Source: CAWCPR01 sp963797475 | Lineage (GTDB): Bacteria > Chloroflexota > Anaerolineae > Anaerolineales > UBA4823 | Length of the DNA: 64,000 nucleotides | Direction: 5' to 3' | Assembly: GCA_963797475.1 (NCBI GenBank) | Contig: CAWCPR010000003.1 | Location: 930,001-994,000, forward strand | Part shown: positions 44,390 through 53,250 of the stretch, in pieces | How the letters are laid out: each line of letters opens with the position of its first letter | Numbering within the stretch: position 1 is the first letter of the stretch | The notes under the pieces: model-generated | What the model saw: only the letters and a program-made list of their open reading frames with translations | The model's database searches: none | Told to the model about the DNA's origin: nothing | Position numbers and translations under genes: made by a program

Positions 44390-45046
44390 ATGGTGGCAAA
44401 ACAACGAATTTTGCTGGTAGATGACCACGAAGTCGTTCGGTTAGGTTTAAAAGCCCTGCTGGACCGGCATCCCAATTTCGAAGTGGTTGCGGAAGCCAGC
44501 ACAGCGCGAGAAGCGGTAGAACGCGTAGAGGCCTATTCACCGGACGTCGTCGTCATGGATATTCGCCTCCCAGGGGGTTCAGGGATTGAGGCCTGTGAAG
44601 AGATCGCCGAAAAACACCCTGGATCGAAAGTGATCATGCTCACCTCCTATGCCGAAGATGAAATGCTCTTTTCAGCCATCCGGGCTGGCGCTGCTGGATA
44701 CGTGCTCAAGCAAATCGGCGGGGAAGACCTGGTAAGGGCTATCGAAGCCGTTGGACGAGGGGAGGCGCTGCTGGACCCCGCAGTCACACAGCGCATATTC
44801 CAGGAAGTGCGTAAGGCGGCAAAAGATGAGGAAGCGTCTGCGTTCTCGGCATTGACTCAACAGGAAAAGCACGTTTTGCTTTTGGTGTCGGAAGGGAAAA
44901 CCAACCGCGAAATTGCAAAAGCGCTCTTTTTGGGTGAAGGGACCGTCCGCAACTACGTCAGCAGCATCCTATCGAAATTAGGCGTCAGCAATCGCGCCGA
45001 AGCGGCTGCCTATGCCGTTGAACACAATCTGCGCGATTATTTGTAA
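44390..45046 (+). CDS. NarL/FixJ-family response regulator
   Basis: The 218-residue protein has a receiver (DDHEVVRLGLKALL, phospho-Asp in VVMDIRLPGGSG, LTSYAEDEM, YVLKQIGGEDL) and a LuxR-type helix-turn-helix (LTQQEKHVLLLVSEGKTNRE then GTVRNYVSSILSKLGVSNRA). It resembles LiaR/DevR regulators of envelope or redox stress. It is a single-gene unit with its own promoter and terminator; no histidine kinase is adjacent. Confidence 0.94.
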   Translation: MVAKQRILLVDDHEVVRLGLKALLDRHPNFEVVAEASTAREAVERVEAYSPDVVVMDIRLPGGSGIEACEEIAEKHPGSKVIMLTSYAEDEMLFSAIRAGAAGYVLKQIGGEDLVRAIEAVGRGEALLDPAVTQRIFQEVRKAAKDEEASAFSALTQQEKHVLLLVSEGKTNREIAKALFLGEGTVRNYVSSILSKLGVSNRAEAAAYAVEHNLRDYL

Positions 45047-45067
45047 ATCTTGTAACCAACGACGAAA

Positions 45068-45105
45068 CACCAGGGCTGTTATCCTACTGGCCCTGGTGTT
45101 TTATT
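45068..45105 (+). terminator. terminator of the NarL-type regulator
   Basis: A perfect 9-bp stem CACCAGGGC/GCCCTGGTG closes a 13-base loop and is followed by TTTTATTT. Confidence 0.88.
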
Positions 45106-45142
45106 TATGGCTAAGCCTGCAGGCAGCCGCTTCTGGCCTGGA

Positions 45143-45499
45143 TTATCCTCCCGGATCTGTTTCGGCCCGGCATTGTGGACATGGGCATAGGGATCGCAAA
45201 TAAGCCCAGGTGTATATTCCAAAATGATGCCCATCCTCCCAGGCAGGAGTAAGTGCATAAGTCCCAACAGGTTCGATATTCTGCAGGCGAGTCGCCGGCA
45301 AATCTTCCTCCGGGAGCTGGAACACAAGCGGATCGGGCTCGGCGCTCATATACTGGTGCCCGCCACGGCATTCAGCGCACGGGCAGGCGTGTCGCAGCAG
45401 TGAGAATGAATAAACACTCTCATGCCCATCACTCCAGGTTATGCTCAATTGGCGCGTTTGGCGATTTGCAGTAATTCCAGCCGGTTTTTGATTTACCAT
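45143..45499 (-). CDS. DUF971-domain protein
   Basis: The 118-residue protein matches DUF971 (gamma-butyrobetaine-hydroxylase N-terminal-like). It has ITWSDGHESVYSFSLLRHAC, two cysteine groups (CPCAEC and CPCPQC), and YALTPAWEDGHHFGIYTWAY. The domain is often found alone or in iron-sulfur assembly factors and may bind a metal. AAAAGAGGAAAAG precedes the ATG. Function unproven. Confidence 0.88.
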   Translation of the reverse strand: MVNQKPAGITANRQTRQLSITWSDGHESVYSFSLLRHACPCAECRGGHQYMSAEPDPLVFQLPEEDLPATRLQNIEPVGTYALTPAWEDGHHFGIYTWAYLRSLCPCPQCRAETDPGG

Positions 45500-45538
45500 C
45501 TTTTCCTCTTTTCTAAGCCCAAAATCCAGGGCGCTGTT

Positions 45539-46036
45539 TTAGGGGTTCTGCACGACAGACAGATAGTTGGATACTGCCCAGCCGCGGCGTGTCGCATCGT
45601 AAGGCCCGACCAAGAACCACCAGGCATAGCCATCCACGTCTTTCGGGCCATCTTTGACTACAAAAACCTCCGCTTCCTCCCCCAGGAGACGCACTTCTCC
45701 GTTCAAGCCTGGGTCGGTGCGCAGGCGCAATCCGTCTCCACCAGTTCCCGAGATCTGGACGTAGGCATCCAAGGAAATCACTCCAGGCTGCGGTGAAGGT
45801 GGAACGGGTAATGTGGGCGTGGGCGATTCTTGGGGTGTGGGGGTCAGCGCGGGAACTGTTTCGGTCGGCGCCGGAATCACATTCAATACCGCGGTCGGCA
45901 GGCTGGAGGCAACCGCCTGAGGCCGGGAGTACCAAATAAATGCCAAAGTGGCAGCTAACAAGATGACGGCGATGATGATCGCGCCGCCGAAGACCCACGG
46001 GCTTAATATATAGCGTATCAAGGTGCGTATGCTCAT
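45539..46036 (-). CDS. membrane-anchored SH3-like domain protein
   Basis: ATG 46036 gives 165 residues: a short basic N-terminus, one membrane helix (about 14-34, VFGGAIIIAVILLAATLAFI), a Pro/Thr/Ser-rich stalk, and an SH3b-like domain (GDGLRLRTDPGLNGEVRLLG, then WWFLVGPYDATRRGWAVSNY). Bacterial SH3 domains often bind cell-wall peptides. It should face outward. TTG at 46042 is an alternative start. Confidence 0.8.
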   Translation of the reverse strand: MSIRTLIRYILSPWVFGGAIIIAVILLAATLAFIWYSRPQAVASSLPTAVLNVIPAPTETVPALTPTPQESPTPTLPVPPSPQPGVISLDAYVQISGTGGDGLRLRTDPGLNGEVRLLGEEAEVFVVKDGPKDVDGYAWWFLVGPYDATRRGWAVSNYLSVVQNP

Positions 46037-46065
46037 TCGCAATTCCGCGCTGACTTGAAATTATC

Positions 46066-47142
46066 TCAAACTGGCAATAAAAAGAACGCCAATCCCAAGA
46101 TAATATAAACGGCCAAAAGTTCGGCGCCTTCAAGCCAGTTCAATTCGCCATCCGCTGAGACCAGTGCGGCAATTAACACGCCGGCGATCAAAGCCAGGAG
46201 TTCAAACTGGTTGAAAATCAGTTGGAGCGGATTGCCTAACAACAGGCTGATAAAAACTAACACCGGGGCGACAAATAGCGCAATCTGCAGGCTGGAGGCC
46301 ACCGATATCTCTACGCTCAAATCCATTTGATTTTGCAGAGCCATCTTAACCGCAACCAGGTGTTCGGCCACGTTTCCAACGATAGGGATCAATATCACGC
46401 CTAAGAAAAATTCTGAAACGCCCAGGCTTTTAACCACCGGCTCCACTGCCCCTACCAACAGCTCGCTCAAATAAGCCACACCGACTGTCGCCAGGACCAA
46501 TACAATCAGGGCTGTGCGTAAAGGCCAGCCAGGTTTTTCGGGCGCAGCCGGCAGCACGGTTGAATGACTGCTGTCCCGGGAGCGAAAACTGTACAAGATC
46601 CCCAGCGCGTAAAGTAAGATCATCACTCCGGCGACGCCCAGGCTAAAAGCTTCCACCTCGATACTGCTGTTGGACCCAATCGAATGGCTCAATAATGAGG
46701 GGATCAATAAAGCAATCACAGCCAATACCAGCAAAATCGAGTTGCTGCTCGCCTGGCGCTGGTTGAATGTCTGCGTGCCATTGCGCAGGCCGCCCAGCGC
46801 GATCGCCATGCCCAGCACCAGGAGTAAGTTGCCGAGGATCGAGCCGGTGATGGAGGCCTTTACCAGCTCGAGCAGACCCTCCCGGATTGCGACGATTGTA
46901 ATGATCAGCTCGGCGGCGTTTCCTAATGTGGCATTGAGTAATCCACCCAATCGCGGCCCTGTATACACAGCCAGGGTTTCGGTTGCAGTGCCAATAAACC
47001 CTGCCAAAGGAATCACCCCAAGGCTAGAAAAAACAAACACCCACAAGTCGCCCCAGCCCAAGAGCTTCGCCAGGACTGCCAATGGAAATGCGACCAGCAA
47101 AGTCGAAAGGGGGTTTTGACGAAGGTAGTTCAAGATTTTCAT
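46066..47142 (-). CDS. calcium/cation:proton antiporter (CAX family)
   Basis: The 358-residue protein has about eleven helices and the two CAX alpha repeats: LGNAAELIITIVAIREG (repeat 1) and VGNVAEHLVAVKMA (repeat 2), each with the G-N-A/V-A-E core carrying the ion-binding Glu. It probably exports calcium in exchange for protons. It lies 43 bp upstream of the lipid-kinase gene's stop, on the same strand, and may be cotranscribed. Confidence 0.93.
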   Translation of the reverse strand: MKILNYLRQNPLSTLLVAFPLAVLAKLLGWGDLWVFVFSSLGVIPLAGFIGTATETLAVYTGPRLGGLLNATLGNAAELIITIVAIREGLLELVKASITGSILGNLLLVLGMAIALGGLRNGTQTFNQRQASSNSILLVLAVIALLIPSLLSHSIGSNSSIEVEAFSLGVAGVMILLYALGILYSFRSRDSSHSTVLPAAPEKPGWPLRTALIVLVLATVGVAYLSELLVGAVEPVVKSLGVSEFFLGVILIPIVGNVAEHLVAVKMALQNQMDLSVEISVASSLQIALFVAPVLVFISLLLGNPLQLIFNQFELLALIAGVLIAALVSADGELNWLEGAELLAVYIILGLAFFLLPV

Positions 47143-47184
47143 GAAGTTTTCCTCAAACAGCCGCGGCGGTGACCCAATACATAC

Positions 47185-48141
47185 CTATGGCAAGGCCGGC
47201 TCCTGGTGTGTAAACAACAGATGTGGGGTATGTTCTGGGATCAGGACCCGCAGAGCTTCCCGGCGCACCTCGACCCGGAGACTATCCCCGGCCTCAGCCG
47301 GCTCGCCGTCCACCTGCAGGTACATCGGGGCGTCGGATTCAAGGCGCAGAGATCGGAAGGGGACCATCAATACCTGGTTGGAGTCTTTATGCCGCCCTGA
47401 AAGTAGATCCCAGGCGAACTGAACGGTATCTCCTAATTTCTCTCCTTTAAATAACCATAAGTCCATCAGCCCATCATCCAGGCGTGCCTTGTCCGAAAGC
47501 TCGGCAAAACCTCCAAAGTATAAATGAACGTTGCTTAACACCGCCAATAAAAAATGCCCGCTGATGGATTTACCATCCGCCTCTACGCGCAAATTCATTC
47601 CATGCCAGAGTGTGGCATTCCATATCGCCGAAGCCGTATAATGGACGACAGCCAAGTGTTTTTCCAGGCGGCTGCGTGGTTCGAGGTGATGGACGATGAA
47701 TGCATCCAACCCCACTCCAGCCCAGAGTAGAAAGGGACGCTGGTTGCACATGCCCACATCTACCTTACGCACACTGGCTTTCGCCAACCGCCTGGCGCTC
47801 TCCTCCAAGGCCATCCAGCGCGTCCACGTCAGGCCTGGCAGGCCTAATTCCTGGGCCCAGACATTCGCCGTTCCTGCAGGGAGCACCCCTAGAGCTGTCT
47901 CGGAACCCACCAGCCCAATGATGGCCTGATTAATCGATCCATCACCGCCAGCTACAAAGAGCGCATCCATCTGCTCATCAGCCGCCTGGCGCGCCAGTTG
48001 TGTGATATGCTCCCCGCTTTCGGCTTGTGCCATGCGAATCTCCCACCCCTGGTCTTGCAACAGCCTGGCTGCGCGCTCGGTCAATATCCAGGAAGGATAA
48101 CGACCCGCTATTGGATTGTAAATCAGATAAGCACACGGCAT
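47185..48141 (-). CDS. diacylglycerol/lipid kinase family protein (YegS/BmrU-like)
   Basis: The 318-residue protein has the DAGK catalytic signature: YLIYNPIAGRYPSWI at the start, FVAGGDGSINQAIIGLVGSE, and LGVLPAGTANVWAQELGLPG. The C-terminal part (HFLLAVLSNVHLYFGGF, RLDDGLMDLWLF) is typical of bacterial lipid kinases. It phosphorylates diacylglycerol, undecaprenol-like or sphingoid lipids; the substrate cannot be told. Confidence 0.9.
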   Translation of the reverse strand: MPCAYLIYNPIAGRYPSWILTERAARLLQDQGWEIRMAQAESGEHITQLARQAADEQMDALFVAGGDGSINQAIIGLVGSETALGVLPAGTANVWAQELGLPGLTWTRWMALEESARRLAKASVRKVDVGMCNQRPFLLWAGVGLDAFIVHHLEPRSRLEKHLAVVHYTASAIWNATLWHGMNLRVEADGKSISGHFLLAVLSNVHLYFGGFAELSDKARLDDGLMDLWLFKGEKLGDTVQFAWDLLSGRHKDSNQVLMVPFRSLRLESDAPMYLQVDGEPAEAGDSLRVEVRREALRVLIPEHTPHLLFTHQEPALP

Positions 48142-48255
48142 AGATAACCCAGTGCTTGATTTTACCCGAATTTATACCGGTGAGCAGAGCGCGCTTACCC
48201 TGGCGCTGCTTGTATCACAAAAAGCAGACTACAAGGCTGCAAAACCCCGTGCAGT

Positions 48256-48264
48256 TGGTATAAT
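48256..48264 (+). promoter_or_regulatory. extended -10 promoter of the third kinase gene
   Basis: TGGTATAAT matches the extended -10; no good -35 is present. It lies 64 bp before the TTG start. Confidence 0.5.
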
Positions 48265-48328
48265 AGCTCCACAATGATATCCGCAACAATAACACCGGGC
48301 CCGTGGTTTCGCCATCCAGGAGTTTTGA

Positions 48329-49549
48329 TTGTCTGATCAACAAACCGTCCCACCCCGAGAAGAAGGGCGGCCGGGCAATAATATTTCCCCCGATAAGGTT
48401 ATTCTAAACAACCGCTACCGTCTGGAAGAGCGCCGGGGCGCCGGGGGCATGGCCATGGTCTACCGGGCTACGGACCTGATGTTAGAGCGCACCGTTGCGA
48501 TTAAGCTTCTGCGCGCCGATTTCTCCAGCGATCCGGTATTTCGCGAGCGGTTCCGCCAGGAGGCGAAAGCCTCAGCCAACCTTTCACACCCCAACATCGT
48601 AACCGTCCATGATTTCAGCCTGGATTCCGGGCGCCTTTTCATCGTTATGGAATTCGTGCCTGGCACCGATTTAAAGACGATCATCCAGGAGCGCGGCCGG
48701 CTAAATATTAGCGAAGCGATCGATTTGATGGTTCAGGCCTGCGCCGGGATTGGTTATGCCCACCGGGCCGGTTTAGTGCATTGCGACGTCAAGCCACAGA
48801 ATATGCTGGTAACCCCCGATAAGCGCCTGAAAGTGGTGGATTTTGGCATCGCTCGCGCCCTGGCTTCAATTTCTCCGGATGAGAAACCGGACGTGGTATG
48901 GGGATCGCCGCAGTACTTTTCTCCCGAACAAGCTGCCGGCGAACCGCCTTCGCCAGCCTCGGATGTGTACTCACTGGGCGTCGTCTTCTTTGAAATGTTG
49001 ACCAGCCAGCTCCCATTTGGGGCCTCTTCCCCGGAGGAGCTGGCCCGCTTGCATCGCGATGTACCTCCGCCATCACCCAGCAGGTTCAACCCGGAAATCC
49101 CGCCTGCCCTTGAACAAATCCTCTTGAAAGTGCTTTCCAAAGAGCCATCGGCGCGTTACCGCACCGCAGACCAGTTTGGCCGGGTGTTGGTAACTTTTAC
49201 GCAACAGCCCATCTCAATCGACCCAAGCCCCACGCCGCCTTTTTTAAAGTCGTCAAATGCTCTACCGGAAACGCACCAGGCAGAAACCGAGCCCTGGCAA
49301 GGCCAGCCTGCCCCACAGCGCGTTTCCCCACTGCCGGCCATCCTGCGCAGCCCGCAGCCGCGTTTTCAAACTTATCCAACTGTGAAGGAGGATCCCCGGA
49401 GAACAGGCAACCCAGCCGGAACCCGAGCGGGCAACCCATTGGACATCGATTGGATTACCTGGATCCTGGGGCTGTTAGCGCTCATTGCTGTTGGCGGCTT
49501 AATCCCCTTCTGCCTGTGGGTGTATTACACGTTAAATCCACCCTTTTGA
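48329..49549 (+). CDS. PknB-type Ser/Thr protein kinase, HCD variant
   Basis: TTG 48329 follows AGGAG with a 7-base spacer. The kinase domain (about 28-290) has GAGGMAMVYRATD, VAIKLLR, HCDVKPQNML (the usual HRD is HCD), VVDFGIARAL and GSPQYFSPEQAAGE. A Pro-rich linker and a single C-terminal membrane helix (about 375-398, TWILGLLALIAVGGLIPF) follow, with only a few residues outside, so there is no extracellular sensor. Non-RD kinases often do not depend on activation-loop phosphorylation. Confidence 0.9.
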   Translation: MSDQQTVPPREEGRPGNNISPDKVILNNRYRLEERRGAGGMAMVYRATDLMLERTVAIKLLRADFSSDPVFRERFRQEAKASANLSHPNIVTVHDFSLDSGRLFIVMEFVPGTDLKTIIQERGRLNISEAIDLMVQACAGIGYAHRAGLVHCDVKPQNMLVTPDKRLKVVDFGIARALASISPDEKPDVVWGSPQYFSPEQAAGEPPSPASDVYSLGVVFFEMLTSQLPFGASSPEELARLHRDVPPPSPSRFNPEIPPALEQILLKVLSKEPSARYRTADQFGRVLVTFTQQPISIDPSPTPPFLKSSNALPETHQAETEPWQGQPAPQRVSPLPAILRSPQPRFQTYPTVKEDPRRTGNPAGTRAGNPLDIDWITWILGLLALIAVGGLIPFCLWVYYTLNPPF

Positions 49550-49630
49550 AGAATGGAGCCAGCTTAAAAACGAAAATCACGGCAACCGCCGCGATTCTCA
49601 TAAACTCACTCAAACTGGTTCGCTCTGGCG

Positions 49631-49816
49631 TTACGAATTGGTCTTTACCAGGGTCCGAATGCACTTAGTACACAGCACTTTCCGAACGAAGAGCCCATTC
49701 TCCATAACACTCACAGTTTGGAGGTTTGGCTTAAAGGTTCGCCGGGTTGCTTTTTTAGACCACGGACGATTGCGACCAAAAGTCGTCTTTTTACCACAAT
49801 GTGCACACTTGGCCAT
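49631..49816 (-). CDS. rpmB: 50S ribosomal protein L28 (zinc-binding type)
   Basis: ATG 49816 gives 61 residues: MAKCAHCGKKTTFGRNRPWS, then KATRRTFKPNLQTVSV and RKVLCTKCIRTLVK. The CxxC pairs make it a zinc-ribbon form of L28. It is divergent from asp23/fakA, the conserved gene neighbourhood of L28 in many Gram-positive-like bacteria. AAGGAAGG precedes the start. Confidence 0.95.
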   Translation of the reverse strand: MAKCAHCGKKTTFGRNRPWSKKATRRTFKPNLQTVSVMENGLFVRKVLCTKCIRTLVKTNS

Positions 49817-49998
49817 TTTATAATTCCTTCCTTCCAAAATGAGTGCGAACCGCTTCTCGCGTGCCCTCGTAGTTTCCAGCAAATCGAACCTGACCTCATT
49901 ACAGACCCGGCCCGGAAGCCGCATAATCTTACCACAAAGCGTGAGGCTTATCAAGCTGAGTTAGCGTCGAATTTACAGGCGCAAACAAGAGGAATTCT

Positions 49999-50355
49999 AT
50001 GACTGACGAATCCACCTCGCTTGGCAGCATCCATGTTTCACCCCAGGCTATTGCAAGCATCGCCTACCATGCCGCCCTTCAGTCTTATGGCGTTGTCGGC
50101 TTGGCGTCGAAAAATCTTGTGAACGGGATCGCTCAGGTTTTGGCCAAAGACCCCACCTACGGTGTCGAAGTCCGTTACGACGGCCAAAATATAAACATCG
50201 ACCTGTACATTGTCATTGAATACGGCACGCGCATCAAATCCGTAGCCGCCAGTGTTGGCAATACGGTGCGCTTTCAGGTTGAAAAGGCCCTGGGGATGCC
50301 AATCAATGATGTCAATGTCCACGTTCAGGGTTTGCGTATCAGCGATTTTGACTAG
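49999..50355 (+). CDS. Asp23/YloU family envelope-stress protein
   Basis: The 118-residue protein matches Asp23/Gls24: GSIHVSPQAIASIAYHAALQ, YGVVGLASKN, then VEVRYDGQNINIDLYIVIEYG and VNVHVQGLRISD. AGAGGAATTCT precedes ATG 49999. It is 24 bp upstream of the fakA-like gene, the usual order yloU-yloV. Confidence 0.92.
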   Translation: MTDESTSLGSIHVSPQAIASIAYHAALQSYGVVGLASKNLVNGIAQVLAKDPTYGVEVRYDGQNINIDLYIVIEYGTRIKSVAASVGNTVRFQVEKALGMPINDVNVHVQGLRISDFD

Positions 50356-50379
50356 AACTGCTTATCAGGAGCCGGTTTA

Positions 50380-52059
50380 ATGTTATCCGATATCCAACTC
50401 ATGAGACGCCACGAGCTGTTCTTGAAACAGCCGTGTGATGGACAGGTAGTGAAACAACTGGTGGAGGCGAGTTTAACATGGCTGCGGACGAACCAACAAA
50501 CAGTCAATTCGCTCAACGTCTTCCCGGTCCCCGATGGCGATACCGGCACCAATATGGTGCTCACCATGCAAGCCGCCTTCGACGAAATCGCCAATTCTCC
50601 AGAATATAACGTTGGCAAGATGGCCCATTCCATCGCCCACGGGGCATTGATGGGCGCCAGGGGCAACTCTGGGGTAATCTTATCCCAGCTCTGGCGCGGC
50701 TTCGCCCGCTCACTGGACAACCAGGCGGCCCTGGATGAACAAAACCTGGTGCGCGGCCTCTCTGCCGCACGGGATACCGCTTACAAAGGCGTCGTACGCC
50801 CGGTGGAGGGGACAATCCTCACCGTAGCCAAAGATTGCGCCGCGGCCGGCGAGGAGGCGCTCGAGCAAGGCAACGATTTAATCACCATCCTGGAGAAAAT
50901 CGTCGCGGCCGCCGACCGGTCTGTCCAAAGCACGCCCGATCTGCTCCCGGTTTTGAAAGAGGCAGGCGTCGTTGACGCCGGAGGCAAAGGGCTTTTCTTT
51001 ATCCTGGAGGGCATGTTGCGTTATATCAACGGACAGCAGTTGGAATCCGCCCTGGCCACAGTCCAACCCCTGGCGGCTATAAATCTGGAAAACACCCTGG
51101 AATCGATCGAGCCAGGCCAGGATTACGAAGTCGTGGTGGATTTTCACCCTACGGACCCATTGGATCTGGTGAGTTTCTATTCGGACCTCGAACAAATGGG
51201 GACTTCGATCCAGGTGGGTGAAGGCGATGGCATCTATCGAATGCACATTCACGTGCCTACGGAAAAGCGTTATGAACCAATCGATTATGCCATGTCCCTG
51301 GGCACCATTACCAAAGTATCCATGGAGAATTTGATCGCTCAGGTCGAGGCTTTCCAGGAAAATTGCGGGGAGGGAAAGCTGAACCTAGCGCCTGTAGAAC
51401 CCGGTCAGATAGCTGTGGTCGCAGTGGCGCCGGGCGCAGGGATTGCACGCGTGTTTGCCAGCCTGGGGGTGGCAGCGATTATCGAAGGCGGGCAAACCAT
51501 GAACCCAAGCACCCAGGAGATCATCCATTCATTCGAAAACCTGCCCACAGATAAGATCATCATCCTGCCTAATAATAAGAATATCATCCTGGCTGCCGAG
51601 AATGCGGCGAAATTGACTGTCAAACATGTGGCAGTGATTCACAGCCGGACCGTGCCTCAAGGCCTGTCCGCGATGTTGCGGCTGTCCCCGGATGGCGAAT
51701 TCGATAGCGTCGTTTCAGAAATGGAAGCCGCCCTGGCGGATGTAGAAACAGGCGAGATCACCATCGCAAACCGCAGCGTGGAAATCGATGGGGTGCAGGT
51801 TAAAGAGGGCGAGATTATCGCCCTGCACAACGATTCGCTGGTGCTTTCGGCTTCCACACTGGAAGAGGCCTGCCTTGGACTGCTGCAAAGCGCGCACGCG
51901 GACCATTTTGAGATCATTACCTTGTTTTATGGGGAAATTATTTCCAAAAGAGAGGCTTTCCAAATCGCCGATACCATCCGCAAATACTACCCAGAGCAGG
52001 TCGTGGAAGTGCAAGAGGGCTGCCAGCCTCACTACCATTTCATCATAGCCATCGAATAG
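50380..52059 (+). CDS. fakA: FakA/YloV-type fatty-acid kinase, DhaL-domain protein
   Basis: The 559-residue protein has an N-terminal DhaL (DAK2) ATP-binding domain (SLNVFPVPDGDTGTNMVLTM, GARGNSGVILSQLWRGFA) and the C-terminal DegV-like domain typical of FakA (about 250-559). FakA phosphorylates fatty acids presented by FakB, a DegV-family protein. The degV gene lies 71 bp downstream, consistent with a FakAB pair, and a two-hairpin repeat begins right at the fakA stop codon. Confidence 0.9.
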   Translation: MLSDIQLMRRHELFLKQPCDGQVVKQLVEASLTWLRTNQQTVNSLNVFPVPDGDTGTNMVLTMQAAFDEIANSPEYNVGKMAHSIAHGALMGARGNSGVILSQLWRGFARSLDNQAALDEQNLVRGLSAARDTAYKGVVRPVEGTILTVAKDCAAAGEEALEQGNDLITILEKIVAAADRSVQSTPDLLPVLKEAGVVDAGGKGLFFILEGMLRYINGQQLESALATVQPLAAINLENTLESIEPGQDYEVVVDFHPTDPLDLVSFYSDLEQMGTSIQVGEGDGIYRMHIHVPTEKRYEPIDYAMSLGTITKVSMENLIAQVEAFQENCGEGKLNLAPVEPGQIAVVAVAPGAGIARVFASLGVAAIIEGGQTMNPSTQEIIHSFENLPTDKIIILPNNKNIILAAENAAKLTVKHVAVIHSRTVPQGLSAMLRLSPDGEFDSVVSEMEAALADVETGEITIANRSVEIDGVQVKEGEIIALHNDSLVLSASTLEEACLGLLQSAHADHFEIITLFYGEIISKREAFQIADTIRKYYPEQVVEVQEGCQPHYHFIIAIE

Positions 52060-52113
52060 GGATGGGCGCGTTTGGCGCACCACGCGGACCGAAAAGAGAT
52101 TCATCACATCAGG
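52060..52113 (+). repeat. two-hairpin repeat, copy B
   Basis: A diverged copy: GGGCGCGTTTGGCGCACCACGC, then GAAAAGAGATTCATCACATC. It begins next to the fakA stop and ends 17 bp before degV, so it lies inside the operon. Confidence 0.65.
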
Positions 52114-52130
52114 ACCTGGAGAGTCTTCCC

Positions 52131-52961
52131 ATGAATATTGCCATCGTCACCGACAGCACCTCCGATATTCCCAGCCAACTGGCGGAAGAGCATCATATCC
52201 ACACCATTCCAAACATCCTCGTAATCGATGGCCAAAGCGTGGAAGATGGGACGGGTTTTTCTCGCCAGGAATTCTACGAAAAGCTCCCCGGAATGACAGA
52301 CCCCCCAACAACGGCTACCGCCTCTTCTGGCGTTTACCAACAGCTTTATGAAAGATTATTTCAACAGGGAGCGGCATATATCCTCTCTATCCACACCTCC
52401 AGTCTGTTAAGCGGAATCATCAACGCCGCCAGCTCGGCTGCGCAATCGTTTGGAGAGCAGGTCCGCGTTGTCGACAGCGGCAGTGTGAGCCTGGGCCTGG
52501 GATTTCAGGTCCTCGCCGCGGCGGAATCTGCTGCTGCTGGCGCCTCTCTGGAGAATATCCTGGAGCTTCTAAAAGATGTCGGGCAGCGTGTACGCGTTTG
52601 CGCCATGCTGGATACGCTCGAATACGTCCGCCGCAGCGGGCGCGTTTCCTGGGCGCGGGCGCGATTAGGGAATTTGCTGCGCATAAAACCTTTCATCCAG
52701 GTCAGAGAAGGTCAGGTACTCAGCCTGGGTGAGGCGCGCACGCGCAATAAGGGCGTGCTGCGCCTTTTGGAGATGTTAACAAATTTGGGTCCTTTAGAAC
52801 GGCTGGCGATCTTACATACCAACGCCGAAAATGATGCCCGCCAACTGCTGGCGGATTTCCATCCACAGTTGGCCTTTTCTCCACTGATTATCAACATCAC
52901 GACCGTGATCGGCTCGCATATAGGCCCAAACTGCCTGGGATTCGTCGCCGTCGTTCGATGA
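52131..52961 (+). CDS. DegV-family fatty-acid-binding protein (FakB-like)
   Basis: ATG 52131 gives 276 residues: IAIVTDSTSDIPSQLAEEHH at the start, ATASSGVYQQLYERL, TSSLLSGIINAAS, DSGSVSLGLGFQV, and IGSHIGPNCLGFV at the end. These are the DegV/FakB motifs; the Ser/Thr after TAT and the H-x-G segment bind the fatty-acid carboxylate. It should deliver fatty acids to the FakA encoded upstream. An upstream GTG in the repeat region was rejected because it would translate the repeat. Confidence 0.92.
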   Translation: MNIAIVTDSTSDIPSQLAEEHHIHTIPNILVIDGQSVEDGTGFSRQEFYEKLPGMTDPPTTATASSGVYQQLYERLFQQGAAYILSIHTSSLLSGIINAASSAAQSFGEQVRVVDSGSVSLGLGFQVLAAAESAAAGASLENILELLKDVGQRVRVCAMLDTLEYVRRSGRVSWARARLGNLLRIKPFIQVREGQVLSLGEARTRNKGVLRLLEMLTNLGPLERLAILHTNAENDARQLLADFHPQLAFSPLIINITTVIGSHIGPNCLGFVAVVR

Positions 52962-52985
52962 CCGGACCGTATAAGCGTTGAAAGG

Positions 52986-53057
52986 CCAGTGGTCGGCTCA
53001 CCACACAATAGGATGGAGATTGCGACTACGCCGCAATCTCCAGAGATTCATCAAAAT
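52986..53057 (+). repeat. two-hairpin repeat, copy C1 (expanded second hairpin)
   Basis: Hairpin 1 is reduced to GTGGT/ACCAC. Hairpin 2 contains a perfect 10-bp stem GGAGATTGCG/CGCAATCTCC, as in copy D, and ends AGAGATTCATCAAAAT. First of three head-to-tail copies between degV and recG. Confidence 0.75.
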
Positions 53058-53058
53058 A

Positions 53059-53113
53059 GTGTCGGGCGCTTGTGGCGCAACACGCGTAAAGATGAATACA
53101 GATTCATCATATA
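53059..53113 (+). repeat. two-hairpin repeat, copy C2
   Basis: GTGTCGGGCGC...GCGCAACACGC then GATGAATACAGATTCATC, close to copies A and E. Confidence 0.8.
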
Positions 53114-53114
53114 A

Positions 53115-53167
53115 GTGTTGGGCGCGCTTTGCGGGCCACGCAACACGATTTTAGATAAACATCAAAA
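53115..53167 (+). repeat. two-hairpin repeat, copy C3
   Basis: GTGTTG/CAACAC closes a longer GC-rich loop; the second hairpin is degenerate, but the tail ATCAAAAT remains. Confidence 0.65.
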
Positions 53168-53250
53168 TAGGACACGGATCTGGCGATTCCCAGAGAGGCG
53201 GCTGATTGGCCTATTACAGCGGCCTATTCCCCTGGTAAAATAACTCCTTG

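Noticed and set aside
52986..53167. CRISPR-like array
   Set aside because: The three units are adjacent without unique spacers, differ in sequence and fold as double hairpins; no cas genes are near.
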